DNA of 64,000 bases from Conchocele bisecta (GCA_029237695.1 CM055269.1:28678956-28742955), one strand, 5' to 3'. Counted from the stretch's first letter, positions 43,101 through 53,051 are shown. Notes: generated from the sequence alone by a model not told the origin. Numbers and translations: made by a program.

Positions 43101-46100
43101 TTATATTCTGCTGGTGTTTCAGCTTCAGTGCGACCAAGTGGTGGACAAGTATGTGGAATATGACCTGGTCATCATCAGCCTAGATGCACTGTTACTGAAG
43201 AGGCAAGCATTCCGCCATATCCTAGTGAACAGTGGCATAAAGGTACATTTAGAGTTAGTAGTTCCCTTGTGAACTGTTGAACAACTTTTAATTAACCCTC
43301 ACTATGCTGAATTAAATTTTGTCGTCTGCTGGAAATGTTTTATTTTCAATATTTCTCGACAAAAACCTGTTTTGACAGCGCATGAGAATCGTCTCCACTG
43401 GAGACGATTCTCATGTGCTGTCAGAACAGGTTTTTTGTTAAGAATTAAGGCAAAAATTAAAAACAGCAGACGACAATTTCTGTCTCCTGTGTAGTAAGGG
43501 TTAATTAACCCTCGCTACGCTGAATTAAATTTTGTCGTCGGCTGATTATTTTTTATTTTCTCTTTTTATCATAAAAACATAGTATGTCAGCAGTTTAGAA
43601 TCATGTCCGATGGAAATGATTCTAAGGTGCTGCCAAACCATGTTTTTATTGAGAAAAATGACAACATTTTAAACAATTTTCCCGCGTTCTGAGGATTAAC
43701 AAGTTTGGTTCATCCTAAATTACCACAGTCCTGATTTGGCTCTCAGTTACATTTTTTGCTTTCTTGTAAATAAGAGTTGAACCCAGTCTTACCCGTTCTT
43801 AACCCGAAATTTCTGTCTGTAATATTAACTTGATACCCCTGAAATAACAGACGGTGAAATTAAAGGGGAGTAACTACGTTAATATGATGACAATAGAAAA
43901 TGTCATTGACATGGTATTGGAATCATGTGCATACATATGTTTTATGAGATATATTTTTTCAGGTATGTGTTGGTTTGAAGTTATAAATGTTCCATTAACC
44001 TGTAGTACGAAGGAAATCGTGATATTTTAATGATTTGATTAATTTTTAAATGCATAAATGTAACTTTTTAAATGCATACTTGTAACTCCCTGCGCCAGGA
44101 AAAATTTACAGAAAACGAACCTTAGGGTGTTCTGGCTGCAAGTCGCACTGCGTTACAGACGTTACAGAAATTGCGAGTTAACCCACTCTAAGAGAATAGT
44201 AAAGATTTATTAATACATGTAGTGCTCTATGGGAAGATACTTGAGATTTTTCAAGTTTGGTAACCTATTCATAAGACTAGTCTATTGATGATACTTGTAC
44301 ACGTACAAAGTTGTGTATATGACTGGGGAAATGGGGCTTTTGGATTTTGCGATCAGTGTAAGTCCAGATGGGCCTGTGCATCAACACAGTCCTATCAGGA
44401 TTTTCAACGTTCAACATTCCATGAAATGGTTCTAACAAGCAATAATAACGATACAGTAGATCATTATCAGGCTACAGGAGTGTGGTATTTCATCAGCAGC
44501 TTCACTGGTCACAAATCCCGTAAGCCCCATTTCTTCAGTCACAGCCAAAAATGAGTTTTTGTACTCGTTCGCTTCCATTCCAGAGCAGACCTGGAATCAA
44601 TTCAGGAGCTATGGAAGGTTTATAACCCATTTCATGCTGGGGATTCCCCATTTTGCCGATAGAAAAATCTGATTTTTCTCGTATCTCCCTAAAAGTATAT
44701 GTTGGGCCACCATTTGAACCGTCTCACCGAGACGGTTCAAATGAGTGGTCACAACATGCACTTTTGATGAGAAATGAGAAAAATGTTTTTTTTTTAGAAT
44801 TTTGTTATACCCAAAAATGGTATCCAATTCCCATTTCATGCCGACATTTTCATAGTGTGTATAATAATACCAGATATATGTAAACTGTTTGTGTTTCAGT
44901 CTCACTGGAAGTTTTGTATGGTACTGTTGCTGTGCGATGCCTTCACGAAGCTGATGAGACAGCGGGCCGCGGACCGGGAGCCAGCCTCAATGCCAGATCA
45001 CATGATCTACTCGGCCCTCGAGATAGACTTGTACTGGAACTTCTTCATTGCTGTTGTAGGTAAGTGGCACAGGTCTAACCACGGTAGATTGATTGGGCGA
45101 ACAGGCTGTTCTGGAGCCAGGGCTCCAGATAAGCTGCATATTTGCTTAAATACCCAATTAAGATTGCCAAAAACCCAATTGAAATCAGAAGTAGCGAGTA
45201 TCAAAAAGCAATACAAACTTTATGGTACCTTTATCATGCTGCAGAAAACAACACACAGACCAGAAATATAGCATATTTTCCTTATTTTCTAAGATAACAC
45301 ATCTGGCAATTCTAATGAAATGCCAAGACTTGTTTTCATTTCGAAGCAAACTATCCAATAATTGCTGTCTGTTGTCTGTTGATGTGTAAACAGTAGTGTG
45401 ATTTTATTTTACCCAATTCAAATTTTGAAATACCCAATTGCTTAAGAATTGATGGAGTGACAATACTCAATTACTAATTCCTTATCTGGAGCCCTGTGGA
45501 GCTATGATGGTGGCAAATGTCATGAGGTACAGGTATTGGCCTAACAGCTGATAACATGTAGATGTAGTCACTGTTCTCATGGATTCGTGCCCCTAAGCAC
45601 ATAAATTCATATTGTGTGTTATATTCTGATTAATTCCTGAAAATGTATACATCAACATAAAGTTCAAACACTTGACTATGAGTGCACATAAGGAATTCAC
45701 CAAAATTGTTGTTTATGCAGGTCTTAACCCTTTCAACACCACAGACCTCTATAGAGACAATGTTTGCAAACAGTGCAGATCCAGATGAGCCGGCTCGTAA
45801 CGAGCCGTCTCATCAGGATCTCCACTGTTTGTTAATAATTTTAAACGTCGTACAGATTACCCTTTTAGAAGAATGGGATATTTTGAATGAACAAAATTAA
45901 TGAAATAGCGTGAAACATTGGCATGGAACATCCTATTAAGTTACTTGGTGTTGAAAGGGTTAAAGTCCCTAGAAATAACCCACCAAAGTTACCTAATTGA
46001 TCTTGAAACTTTGTGCCCTACAACTTTTTGCACATTTGAGTCACATTTATTGATCACTCATACAATGAAGAAGTGTTGCTGCCTAGATACATCAAATGTA

Positions 46101-49100
46101 AATATGGTGAAGTCCTGTAGCCGATTTCACCAACATTGCAAAGTATACTTTTCTAGCAAAGTATACTTTGAGGGAGAAATTTTAAATTTTTGGATAAATT
46201 TATTATTTTTTAGCCAGGTTTTTTGAAAAAAAATCCAGGCTATTGGATTGGCGAAAGCTGGGCGGGCGGGTGGGCGGGCGTGCGGGCGGCGGGCGGCGTC
46301 CACAATCAATGTTAAGTTTTCGTGTTTGAGTCCATTTCTTTGTTACTGTACCACCTAGGACCACCAAACTTTCACAGCTTCATAATCAAGGGGTGCCCAC
46401 CACATATCACTATCCAACATGTTACTTTTTTTTTAACTTGACCCATTTTTTCCGCGTAGTCGACTTAGCCATTTTCAATGTTAAGTTTTCGCGTTTACAA
46501 TGTTAAGTTTTCGTGTTTAAGTCCATTTCTTTGGTACTGTACCACCTAGGACCACCAAACTTTCACAGCTTCATAACCAAGGGGTGCCTACCACATACAA
46601 CTATCCAACATGTGACCATTTTTTTACCTTCACCTATTATTTCTACGTAATTGACTTAGCCATTTTCAACGTTAACTTTTTAACGTACGTCTGGTTAAAG
46701 TTTTTTGCTTAAAACTTTTTCGTTATACTATATCTCTGCAACTGCTTCACCCATTACCTTGAAACTTCACATGGGTGTTTATCATCATCCATATTTTCAT
46801 TCTAACCCCCAACCGTGCAGCCCCTGTGCCCAATGTCAAGGTCAAATTACTTTGAATTGTTTTGTTAAAGTTTTTTCGTGTACTATATCTCTGCAACTGC
46901 TTCACCCAATACCTTGATACTTCACATGGGTGTTTATCATCATTGTCGCACCTGCTTGCGGAAAGCGCAATCCTGCCCAATCAAGGTCAAATTACTTTGA
47001 ATTTTTTTGTTAAAGTTTTTTTGTGTACTATATCTTTGCAACTGCTTCACCCAATACCTTGATACTTCACATGGGTGTTTATCATCATTGTCACACCTGC
47101 TTGCGGAAAGCGCGATCCTGTGCCCAATGTCAAGGTCAAATTACTTTGAATTTTTTGTTAAAGTTTGTTCGTGTACTATATCTCTGCAACTGCTTCACCC
47201 AATACCTTGATACTTCACATGGGTGTTTATCATCATTGTCGCACCTGCTTGCGGAAAGCGCGATCCTGTGCCCAATGTCAAGGTCAAATTACTTTGAATT
47301 GTTTTGTTAAATTTTTTTTGTGTACTATATCTTTGCAACTGCTTCACCCAATACCTTGATACTTCACATGGGTGTTTATCATCATTGTCACACCTGCTTG
47401 CGGAAAGCGCGATCCTGTGCCCAATGTCAAGGTCAAATTACTTTGAATTTTTTTGTTAAAGTTTTTTCGTGTACTATATCTCTGCAACTGCTTCACCCAA
47501 TACCTTGATACTTCACATGGGTGGTTATCATCATTGTCGCACCTGCTTGCGGAAAGCGCGATCCTGTGCCCAATGTCAAGGTCAAATTACTTTGAATTAT
47601 TTTGTTAAAGTTTTTTTGTGTACTATATCTCTGCAACTGCTTCACCCAATACCTTCATACTTCACATGGGTGTTTATCATCATTGTCGCACCTGCTTGCG
47701 GAAAGCGCGATCCCTGTGCCCAATGTCAAGGTCAAATTACTTTGAATTTTTTTTTTAAAGTTTTTTCGTGTACTATATCTCTGCAACTGCTTCACCCAAT
47801 ACCTTGATACTTCACATGGGTGTTTATCATCATTGTCGCACCTGCTTGCGGAAAGCGCGATCCTGTGCCCAATGTCAAGGTCAAATTACTTTGAATTTTT
47901 TTGTTAAAGTTTTTTCGTGTACTATGTCTCTGCAACTGCTTCACCCAATACCTTGATACTTCACATGGGTGTTTATCATCATTGTCGCACCTGCTTGCGG
48001 AAAGCGCGATCCTGTGCCCAATGTCAAGGTCAAATTACTTTGAATTTTTTTGTTAAAGTTTTTTCGTGTACTATATCTCTGCAACTGCTTTACCCAATAC
48101 CTTGATACTTCACATGGGTGTTTATCATCATTGTCGCACCTGCTTGCGGAAAGCGCGATCATGTGCCCAATGTCAAGGTCAAATTACTTTGAATTTTTTT
48201 GTTAAAGTTTTTTCCTGTACTATATCTCTGCAACTGCTTCACCCAATACCTTGATACTTCACATGGGTGTTTATCATCATTGTCACACCTGCTTGCGGAA
48301 AGCGCGATATCGTCAGAATTTTGGCATACGTCCGTCCGTTCGTCCGTGTGTCCGGTTAAAGTTTTTTGGTTAAAGTTTTTCCATCTACTATATCTATTTT
48401 ATTAGTGTCCATGCCTCGCCCCAAGGCGCGACATGCAGGCCACGGCCATCTAGTCTACAAAGAGTGGGTATAATTATGTTATCCAAGTGTCTATGCTTGG
48501 AAAAAACCTGGCCTTCGTGGCTTTGCCTCGTTTCTTGTTATTATACTGAATTTATTACATTATCACAGCCAATTTGGCTGTGATAATGTAATAAATTCAG
48601 TATAATAATTCTGCATACTTTTAATCATGAAATATATGCATTTGTTAGTTCTATATGAAATAATGCATTTCAGGAAAAATAAATGATTACTCCCTCAAAG
48701 TATACTTTGCTAGTAAAGTATACTTTGCAATGTTGGTGAAATAGGCTACTGATTCACCTAAAAGAAATCAACATATATCACATTTTATGCATAATTTGCG
48801 AACAGACACCCTTCAGATTAAGGAAATATGTAGAAACATCACAAAATAGGTGGTAAATCACAATTGTATGTAACTGTAACTTAGAAAACCGTGGGAATCA
48901 ACTTAAAATACCTTTTTAAAATAATTTTCAATTAACACTATTCTTAGAATATGCTTATTCACTTGTTTTCTAGGGGCATGAATCAGTGAGAAGGCACGAA
49001 TCCATGAGAATTGGGTCTATAGTGAAAGCATGGTTATCTGACAATCACAGAAGCATATGCGGTAAATGGTCCACTAGTGTATCCAGTGTAGATTATGCTA

Positions 49101-52100
49101 CCCAAATTGAAACATTTGGTCAACAGACTGGTCAAAAGCTGTCATTCCACGACATAAACAAGATTAGATTGCTGGTATAGGCAAAAAGTGTAGGTCCTGA
49201 TTGGACGATGCTGATGTGCAGGCTGATCTGGGGCTATGCTGGTTAACATGTCGTAAGGTGAGTGGTGCAGATATGATCAACCAGCTTGTAGCTGGATATA
49301 GAGAATACCAGGCTAGTGTCTTTGTTTCTTAAATTTATCAAGTGAAGCTAGTAGTTGTTGAATGAATAACACTTCACCTCTAGATTCAGGCTGTACACCG
49401 GTGTTGTTTCAGAGCTATCAAGTTTTGTGTTGGGAGTGCTGACCTGGGTATCCCTGTGGAAGTACCTCCTAGATAAGGGGAACAAGTGGCCCAGGTATTT
49501 TAAAGCTTAACCCTTACAATTCTGCAAAAACCAGGGGGGCCGTTTCACTAAACTTTGTACGACTAAAATGTGTGTAAGTGCAAAATTATGATAGTCTGTA
49601 AATTTTACATTAACAATGTTTTCTTGTAAATAATTATTGGATTTACATTTATTGAGCATAGGCTGCATATGCAGCCTATGCTCAATAAATATAAATCCAT
49701 AAATTGAAGTTTACAGAGGATCTTAAATTTGCACTTACGAACATTTTAGTCGTAAGTAGTTTAGTGAAACAGACCCCAGGAACCCACTCTTCCAGACGAT
49801 TTGGCACAAGGACTCTTATCAAGGAATTAGATTCTAGAAACTAATTCTTTGATAAAGGCCTTGTGCCGAAATGTCGGACGAGTGGGTTCCTGGTTTTTGC
49901 AAAATTGTTCAACATATCGTATTATTGCAGAAACCTTACTTATTAACCCTTACAACCCTAAATAACTGGAATGGATTGTGATATGTTAATTTTCTGACCA
50001 ATTCTATAGTCACAACTGATTTTCAGACTAGTCCGTTTATAAAAAGGGGGTATTGTTTTTCTAAAGCATTAGAAAATTACTTGCAATAAGTGCAGATCCT
50101 GATGAGACAGCCTGTTATGAGCCAGCTCAACTGGATCTACACTGTTTGTAACCACTGTTTTAGAGGTCTATAGTGTTGAAAGGGTTGACCATTACAATGC
50201 TCAATTAAATTGTGTCTGCTGAATTGTCGTCTGCTGTTTATATTCAATTTTTCTCCAAAAAACATGTTTTGACATGTTAGAATCATTTTCAATGGAAATG
50301 ATTCTAAAATGCTGTCAAACCATGTTTTATGTAAAAAGAAGACAAAATATAATACAACAGCAGAGGACTATTGACGTTTCCCGTATTTTAAGGGTAAACT
50401 CATTTCATTCGAAATGCACTTTTATTGGTACATGTACACGTATATGTGTAAATTTATGAATATTTCATTTTCTGTTATTCTTATTTCTCGAGGAAAGTAT
50501 GTGTTGTAACCACTCAATTCGACCAACTCTGCGAGATGGTTCAAATGGTGGTCGCAATATGTATGAACATCCGATGAGAAATAAAGAAATGATTGCCCCG
50601 CAACTACTAGTTGTAGGGGGTGGTGGTGGGGAACATATACTGGAGTCAGATTGTCTAGTATGCTTTCTGTAGAAAACTAATATAGTGCATGTAAAATTCT
50701 ATTTCCCTTCACTGCACACTTGCATTTCTCTGATGGTTCTAGCTTGCTGTTGAACAGATGTTAAACCCTATTCATTCAATCAGTCTGATGGTTCTCTATC
50801 ATGCTGCGAAACATCCACATCCCTCCGACCCCCAGTTAGAATTCCTATGCATTTCCGAGCCTTGCCTGATAAACCTGATATCAAATAACACCAGCATGGA
50901 GAATACCAGGGGCCCGTTTCACTAAACTTCGTACGACAAATGTTCGTAAGTTCAAATTAAGGATCATCTGGAAATTTCAATTGACGGTTTACATTTATTG
51001 AGCATAGGCTGCATATGCAGCCTATGCTCAATAAATGTAAATCCAATAATTGTTTACAAGAAAACATTGTTAATGAGAAATTTACAGACTATCATAATTT
51101 TGCACTTACAAACATCTTAGTGAAACGGGCCCCAGGCTGGTGCCTTGTAACACCAAATTTATCAGATTTCAACACCGGTTGTTACTTCCTACACATCTAC
51201 CTCACACAGTACCTCTACTTCTGTGTTCCAGTTTACGTGAATGTGCACATGGCCTGATCTGGTCCAGCTTTGGCAAGGTCTTGGTGATACCGGCCGTATT
51301 GTGGGGACAGACGTATATTATCGCATATCTTTGGCTCAGTCAGCTGTTCACGCTCGCAGCAAACATCCAGGCGACTAGAGGTTGGTATTTCATTGGCTGT
51401 CAGATCTGATAGCCACCATATGTATGTTATGCATACGTATTTACCAACTGTGTATGATCTGTTTCTATATGATCAGACTGTTCAGTTGTTGATAATGTTA
51501 AATTTGCTAATCGTGTATCGTATTATATCATTCTGTCTCGCATAAAAGAGATCCTTCTATTATTAAACATACATATGTCAATAACAATGACATGCAATAC
51601 CTGAATGATGTTTGTTTTTTACCACTGGCAATCCTGAAAATTACTGCAGGTAACCATATGTAGGCACTGTGTCACCGATTATGTCCCATATGAGACACGT
51701 CATGTGATTTTGTACTGTGTCACCGACTATGTCCCATATATGAGACACGTCGGACATCTGCATAATTTCATTAAATACATTTCCAAATTTACAATTCTTT
51801 TTTTAAATAAAGTCAAAAGTTGAGAAAATCTTCATAATACCATAATTCTGTATGTACTCTGAAATTTTGTCTATTTTTGACGCCATTTATGGAAAAAATT
51901 GTAATTTTGTAAACATCTTTCATGAAATTACGCAGATGTCCGAAGGTACAAAATCACATGGCGTGTCTCGTATAGATCTTCAATACAGGATATGCGTTAT
52001 TTACTTAATGGGACTGCAAATGGCCATATCAACCAAACGTACCATACTATTTTATATGCCCATTTGAAAAACAACAGGACACATTGTATTCACATTTTCA

Positions 52101-52672
52101 AATATTATCAAGGTGGAATTTCGGGACAATTGGAGGATAATATACAGGGTGGCCCAAAAAAGACTTGGACACTTTTATTTGTATAACTCTTATATCTCCA
52201 TATGTAGTATTTCAATGTTCACAAAGTTTGATATACATATTGGTTTAATATAACATTTGGAATTTTAATTTTGTATTGACTATCGAAACCACACGCATAC
52301 CGTTGGCATGGCGATTCTGACATCACTGGTTCAAAATCGAAAGAAACAAATGCACGTAACGCTATAAAACTGCTGTAAAATGGTACTAAACCACTTTCCT
52401 GCTGAAAAATTGCATTTAGTGAAGTGCTGTCAAAGCATGTTGTAAATTATTCTAAAGTGCTGTCAAAGCATGTTTTAATGTAAAAAAAAAACAGAAAATG
52501 GAAAATAAACAGCAGACAACAATAAATAAAGATAGCGGTGTAACGGTTAACTATAATTCCAGTTTTGTGTCCAGCCTGGAACCAGTTTATGCCACTGGCA
52601 GCCATATTGTTTGGACGAAGTATAGCACACTGTGTAACCTGTTGGATTCCTGCCAGTTTTGCTGCTGGTTGA
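39990..52672 (+). CDS. ARV1: ARV1 homologue (ER lipid-homeostasis protein), complete, six coding exons
   Basis: ARV1 is an ER membrane protein needed for sterol distribution and GPI-anchor synthesis. Joined exons 39990-40100, 43123-43242, 44900-45059, 49413-49494, 51232-51380 and 52563-52672 give 243 residues without a phase clash (human 271). An in-frame TGA six bases upstream fixes the start. The N-terminal zinc motif is C13-x2-C16 and C37-x2-C40; the second pair needs the exon 2 acceptor at 43121-43122. VDKYVEYDLVIISLDALLLK (46-65 approx.) is the hallmark ARV homology block. Hydrophobic segments lie near 82-92, 121-146, 164-180, 185-203 and 217-236. FGKVLVIPAVLWG matches the conserved GKLLLIPAVIWE region of human ARV1. 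Introns are 1.1-4.4 kb and full of MITEs. Exon 6 is the least conserved and therefore the least certain; the other exons are secure. Confidence 0.92.
40101..41364 (+). other. ARV1 intron 1, first part
   Basis: No exon or listed repeat recognised. The frames at 40220-40414 and 40893-41102 have no family resemblance. 40766-40830 contains CGGTGTCCCGGAAG. CpG-containing patches (CGTAAATCGTG, ACGTCACC) near 40430-40490 may be promoter-proximal. Confidence 0.55.
41365..42295. repeat. GATATC-rich ~22-bp minisatellite in ARV1 intron 1
   Basis: Some 30 degenerate units of GGTGATATCACYCATTYGAA, each built on two palindromic cores, GTGATATCAC and TTCGAA. The array is split by a B element at 41810-42090; units on either side of it are alike. 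Confidence 0.9.
41810..42090. mobile_element. MITE family B, internally deleted, inside the GATATC array
   Basis: CAGGGCTCCAGATAAGGAAT to GCTTATCTGGAGCTCTG, 281 bp instead of ~400. Flanked by AGTGA on both sides, where the array alone would read AGTGATATC, so this is probably a 5-bp target duplication. Confidence 0.88.
42421..42920. mobile_element. Possible hAT-like element in ARV1 intron 1
   Basis: Left end CAGAGGCGTCGGAAGTGG followed by GC-rich GGGGCGGCGACCGCCGCCCC. The right end GGACACGTGCCTG is weakly inverted to the left. CCAGTATTTGGACCA at the left and CAATATTTGGACCACC at the right are direct. No transposase remains. Confidence 0.5.
43123..43242 (+). CDS. ARV1: ARV1 coding exon 2
   Basis: 40 codons, LQCDQVVDKYVEYDLVIISL onward. 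The acceptor used is GTGTTTCAG at 43114-43122. A second CAG six bases on would remove Leu-Gln and break the CxxC spacing, so the upstream one is preferred. Donor AAG|GTACAT. Confidence 0.95.
43292..43504. mobile_element. MITE family C, TTAA-flanked (ARV1 intron 2)
   Basis: TTAACCCTCACTATGC to GTAAGGGTTAATTAA with the hairpin AATCGTCTCCACTGGAGACGATT. It starts 50 bp after the exon 2 donor. Confidence 0.88.
43505..43699. mobile_element. Second MITE family C abutting the first
   Basis: TTAACCCTCGCTACGC to TTCTGAGGATTAA; head-to-tail with 43292-43504, sharing the TTAA boundary. Confidence 0.85.
43700..44319. other. ARV1 intron 2, remainder
   Basis: K-like piece to about 43800 (GTTCATCCTAAATTACC, TTTCTTGTAAATAAGAGTTG). 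The rest is unassigned, with no open frame of note. Confidence 0.5.
44320..44560. mobile_element. Repeat family I, facing halves
   Basis: ATGACTGGGGAAATGGGGCT faces AGCCCCATTTCTTCAGTCAC. Confidence 0.72.
44640..44840. mobile_element. MITE family R
   Basis: Hairpin CCATTTGAACCGTCTCACCG / GACGGTTCAAATGAGTGG between AAGTATATGTTGGG and CAACATGCACTTTT. It ends about 60 bp before the ARV1 exon 3 acceptor. Confidence 0.75.
44900..45059 (+). CDS. ARV1: ARV1 coding exon 3
   Basis: 53 codons plus one base. SHWKFCMVLLLCDAFTKL to LYWNFFIAVV, after TTGTGTTTCAG and before G|GTAAGT. LLLCDAF aligns with FCLLCEAY of the human protein. Confidence 0.95.
45118..45496. mobile_element. MITE family B, hairpin partly lost (ARV1 intron 3)
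   Basis: CAGGGCTCCAGATAAGCTGC to TTATCTGGAGCCCTG. The central GGAGACAAT hairpin is disrupted. It starts 58 bp after the exon 3 donor. Confidence 0.88.
45724..45963. mobile_element. MITE family U, complete, TTAA-flanked
   Basis: TTAACCCTTTCAACACC to GGTGTTGAAAGGGTTAA with AGCCGGCTCGTAACGAGCCG. Confidence 0.88.
46206..48537 (+). mobile_element. Satellite-bearing element (Sat), clean 2.3-kb copy inserted in D
   Basis: Boundaries are set by the interrupted D element. A 12-bp perfect inverted repeat, GCCAGGTTTTTT (46213-46224) and AAAAAACCTGGC (48501-48512), lies just inside the ends. The left end also folds as TAGCC...GGCTA. It contains a G-rich tract (GGGCGGGCGGGTGGGCGGGC, 46259-46278), a non-repetitive left block, eleven 149-bp units and a right block CCAAGGCGCGACATGCAGG. 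No protein-coding capacity is evident. Confidence 0.8.
46730..48300 (+). repeat. 149-bp tandem array (11 units)
   Basis: Units begin ACTATATCTCTGCAACTGC, contain CACATGGGTGTTTATCATC, CACCTGCTTGCGGAAAGCGC and CAATGTCAAGGTCAAATTAC, and end in TTTGTTAAAGTTTTTTCGTG. The first units carry TCCATATTTTCATTCTAACC instead of the CTTGCGGAAAGCGC block. Homogeneity suggests recent amplification. Confidence 0.92.
48753..49412. other. ARV1 intron 3, right end
   Basis: An open frame at 48985-49180 follows an acceptor-like TTGTTTTCTAG, but it is out of phase with ARV1 exon 3 and matches no family I know. 49190-49300 has I-like blocks. Confidence 0.45.
49413..49494 (+). CDS. ARV1: ARV1 coding exon 4
   Basis: 82 nt. 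The incoming G gives Glu, then LSSFVLGVLTWVSLWKYLLD and KGNKWP; AG is left for exon 5. Acceptor TTGTTTCAG, donor CCCAG|GTATTT. It aligns with EQTAYFIGIFTFLW of human ARV1. Confidence 0.9.
49508..49935. mobile_element. Foldback element interrupted by a family A MITE
   Basis: TTAACCCTTACAATTC then CTGCAAAAACCAGG, then A, then AACCCACTCTTCC ... GAGTGGGTTCCTGGTTTTTG. The inverted right arm preserves the uninterrupted order. Confidence 0.85.
49537..49777. mobile_element. MITE family A nested in a foldback arm
   Basis: GGGGCCGTTTCACTAAACTT to GTTTAGTGAAACAGACC, with the full hairpin centre. Confidence 0.88.
49943..50190. mobile_element. MITE family U, opposite orientation
   Basis: TTAACCCTTACAACCC to GTGTTGAAAGGGTTGA with TGAGACAGCCTGTTATGAGC; the terminal TTAA is mutated at the right. 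Confidence 0.72.
50191..50396. mobile_element. MITE family C, decayed ends
   Basis: ATTGTCGTCTGCTGTTTA, the hairpin TAGAATCATTTTCAATGGAAATGATTCTA, and ACAGCAGAGGAC to TTTTAAGGGTAA. Confidence 0.78.
50460..50600. mobile_element. MITE family R
   Basis: AAAGTATGTGTTGTAACCAC and an imperfect hairpin around CTGCGAGATGG to GGTGGTCGCAATATG. Confidence 0.68.
50908..51134. mobile_element. MITE family A, complete
   Basis: GGGGCCCGTTTCACTAAACT to AGTGAAACGGGCCCC. It lies about 100 bp before the exon 5 acceptor. CAG stands at both sides, suggesting a 3-bp target duplication. Confidence 0.9.
51232..51380 (+). CDS. ARV1: ARV1 coding exon 5
   Basis: 149 nt. The split codon gives Ser, then LRECAHGLIWSSFGKVLVIP, AVLWGQTYIIAYLWLSQLFT and LAANIQATR. 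Acceptor CTGTGTTCCAG, donor AGAG|GTTGGT. It covers the conserved GK-LLIPAV and NFQA-R motifs of the family. Confidence 0.95.
51690..51980. mobile_element. Repeat family S, facing halves
   Basis: GAGACACGTCATGTGATTTT faces AAAATCACATGGCGTGTCTC. A 40-bp piece with TGTGTCACCGATTATGTCCC is doubled at 51668-51748. Confidence 0.7.
52143..52414. mobile_element. Truncated mariner/IS630-type 5' end
   Basis: ACAGGGTGGCCCAAAAAAGA resembles the terminal motif of many mariner-like elements. No inverted partner is visible before the C element begins, so it is truncated. Confidence 0.45.
52415..52550. mobile_element. MITE family C, right half, 12 bp from ARV1 exon 6
   Basis: AGTGAAGTGCTGTCAAAGC to GATAGCGGTGTAACGGTTAA. 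The right terminal TTAA is at 52547-52550; the left end is missing. Confidence 0.82.
52563..52672 (+). CDS. ARV1: ARV1 coding exon 6 (terminal)
   Basis: The incoming G gives Val, then LCPAWNQFMPLAAILFGRSI and AHCVTCWIPASFAAG before TGA. It follows AATTCCAG. The pattern parallels RVTLN...LSFLAILSGLL of human ARV1 at the same phase, and no better candidate lies before the convergent gene at 58.6 kb. The frames reported by simple ORF calling here are other frames. Conservation is weak, so this is a strong inference rather than a direct match. Confidence 0.72.
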
Positions 52673-52702
52673 TGACGAAGCATGCCTTGTACAGCCATGT
52701 TA

Positions 52703-53051
52703 CAGAGCTCCAGATAAGGTGCGTATTGGCGTATTTTACACACTTATTTTAGCAGAATACGTACTGATTTCCAAAAGTGGGCGTACAAAATACTCGCAAC
52801 AATGTGAAAATGTGCATTTATTTTCAAATTGGGTAGTGAAAATACTGTAATAAAGTTGAAATTTACTTAGTTGAGCTGCAGTGTTTGCTTTTTGCAGCTT
52901 AAATAAGTAAATTTTTAAAGGTGTTTTATTTTTTTATCATTTGTTCCCTATTTAATATTAAAGGAAGAAAATCAACAATACATTTGTAAAAGTAAAATAT
53001 GCATTGAATTTGAAATCTGGAGGTATAATACTCTTTAGATACAAAGCTCTG
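52703..53051. mobile_element. MITE family B2, complete, in ARV1 3' flank
   Basis: CAGAGCTCCAGATAAGGTGC to ATACAAAGCTCTG, starting 31 bp after the ARV1 stop. It shares its terminus with B and Q but has different internal sequence. Confidence 0.78.
52849..52854 (+). promoter_or_regulatory. Candidate poly(A) signal of ARV1 inside B2
   Basis: AATAAA 177 bp after the ARV1 stop, within the B2 element. Confidence 0.35.

Larger units (their letters stand above)
46117..48752. mobile_element. MITE family D split by the Sat element
   Basis: Left arm 46117-46205 (GTAGCCGATTTCACCAAC to ATAAATTTATTA) and right part 48538-48752 (TTATTATACTGAATTT to GGTGAAATAGGCTAC) together make one D element. Confidence 0.9.

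Noticed and set aside
43033..43122. Upstream extension of ARV1 exon 2 from the Met at 43033
   Set aside because: The intron acceptor at 43121-43122 and the CxxC spacing fix the exon start; the upstream frame is intronic read-through.
46705..48405. Series of ~62-residue open frames containing CAQCQGQITLNFFVKV
   Set aside because: They are translations of the 149-bp satellite. The unit is not a multiple of three, so the same peptide restarts in a shifted frame each time; no start context or splice signals.
46206..48537. Helitron
   Set aside because: Array-bearing, possibly without target duplication, but the ends lack the TC start and CTRR finish with a nearby hairpin, and subterminal inverted repeats are present.
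48985..49180. 64-residue frame with RIGSIVKAWLSDNH after an acceptor-like TTTTCTAG in ARV1 intron 3
   Set aside because: Entering it from ARV1 exon 3 gives GGG GCA TGA, an immediate stop. No family is recognised and it has no donor; kept only as a remote candidate.
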